From: Bacteroides sp.
Lineage (GTDB): Bacteria; Bacteroidota; Bacteroidia; Bacteroidales; Bacteroidaceae
DNA: 64,000 nt
Direction: 5' to 3'
Assembly: GCA_023665805.1 (NCBI GenBank)
Contig: JAMPDJ010000003.1
Location: forward strand, 1 to 64,000
Each line of letters begins with the position of its first letter. Position 1 is the stretch's first letter. The translations under genes were made by a program, and so were the position numbers. The notes beneath the pieces were generated by a model. The model saw only the letters and a list, made by a program, of their open reading frames with translations. It did no database searches and had not been told where the DNA came from. Below are positions 63,705-64,000 of the stretch, in pieces.

Positions 63705-63860
63705 ATGGACAAAACACGGGAACTTCTCACACGATGGTCCACATTGGCCAACCAGTTGGAAGACAAGATGAATGATATTACGGCTATGAAAGAGAAGCAC
63801 CAAGTGGCAAATGAATTCAACATGGAGCATGCAACTCTTATAAAAAATACATCCATATAA
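63705..63860 (+). CDS. 51-residue protein, unknown
   Basis: ATG at 63705 follows GGAGAAAGG by a few bases and the frame ends at TAA 63858. The product begins MDKTRELLTRWSTLANQLED and is a short charged, mostly helical peptide with no membrane segment. A promoter -7 element lies 65 bp upstream, and the next gene starts 22 bp downstream. It could be a real small protein or a leader peptide for the downstream gene. Confidence 0.5.
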   Translation: MDKTRELLTRWSTLANQLEDKMNDITAMKEKHQVANEFNMEHATLIKNTSI

Positions 63861-63882
63861 TCATCAAGTTTACAGAACAGAC

Positions 63883-64000
63883 ATGCGCACAATAAAACTC
63901 GCAAGAACAATCGCCCTATCCCTATTGGCTGGCATGGTACCAACATGCATGTCGGCACAAGTCACCGAGCGTGAACGTCCGGCTGAGTGGAACAACCTAG
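63883..64000 (+). CDS. Start of an exported protein (runs off the window)
   Basis: ATG 63883 opens a frame that continues past the window edge. The first residues form a signal peptide (RTIALSLLAGMVPTCMSAQ), followed by VTERERPAEWNNL, a mature start that recalls exported Bacteroidales carbohydrate-active proteins. Too little is visible to name it. Confidence 0.6.
   Translation, partial: MRTIKLARTIALSLLAGMVPTCMSAQVTERERPAEWNNL

Overview
The window looks like a Bacteroidales chromosome, most like Prevotella and its relatives. Four things point there. (1) Many genes have a TAnnTTTG -7 promoter element upstream. (2) Several exported proteins end in tails resembling type IX secretion (T9SS) sorting domains. 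(3) Families typical of the group are present: UpxY/NusG-like antiterminator, DUF4468, Porin_10-like barrel, GH29 fucosidase, and Rho with a disordered insert. (4) The core genes match the group. No rRNA, CRISPR or complete insertion sequence was seen. The species cannot be fixed from the sequence alone.

About 0-19.1 kb is a surface-polysaccharide (capsule or O-antigen type) locus. A NusG/UpxY-type antiterminator opens at the left edge, followed by an FRG-domain gene. Then come rmlA and rmlB, a 3,4-ketoisomerase fragment joined to the 3' end of a Wzx flippase gene, a Wzy-like polymerase, a GT2 glycosyltransferase, a hexapeptide acetyltransferase and about 1 kb of decayed DNA. After that are a WcfR-like aminotransferase, a WcfS/PglC-like initiating sugar transferase, three ATP-grasp genes, an Acyltransferase_3 gene, a GT4 glycosyltransferase, a nucleotidyltransferase-like gene and the tail of a second sugar transferase. 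The most striking feature is three runs of exactly eight G (6323-6330, 13236-13243, 14404-14411). Each lies inside a polysaccharide gene at the point where its reading frame breaks. This looks like slipped-strand phase variation, possibly within a locus that is also decaying: one gene has a nonsense codon, another an 8-bp tandem duplication, and two or three are truncated.

About 19.3-44 kb is core chromosome. It holds serB with an S1/P1 nuclease and an M6 protease (minus strand), tRNA-Ala(GGC), rlpA, pfkA, a PlsC-type acyltransferase, rpsA, rnz, an ECF sigma/anti-sigma/Spy-like set, the minus-strand run hisG-hisD-hisC-hisB-recR with two small genes, udk, an Uup-like ABC-F gene and rho.

About 43-64 kb holds redox and repair genes (EFR1 ferredoxin, glutaredoxin-like protein, free-Met-R-SO reductase), a secreted GH29 fucosidase with a secreted partner, an acyltransferase, ribE, a TolC-MacA-MacB efflux operon, a DUF4468/porin operon, a Gfo/Idh/MocA oxidoreductase, phosphoglucomutase and the start of another exported protein. 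Two similar arrays of 15-bp palindromes on an exact 23-bp period (39524-39592 and 51207-51298) each lie between convergent genes and are not explained by any gene.
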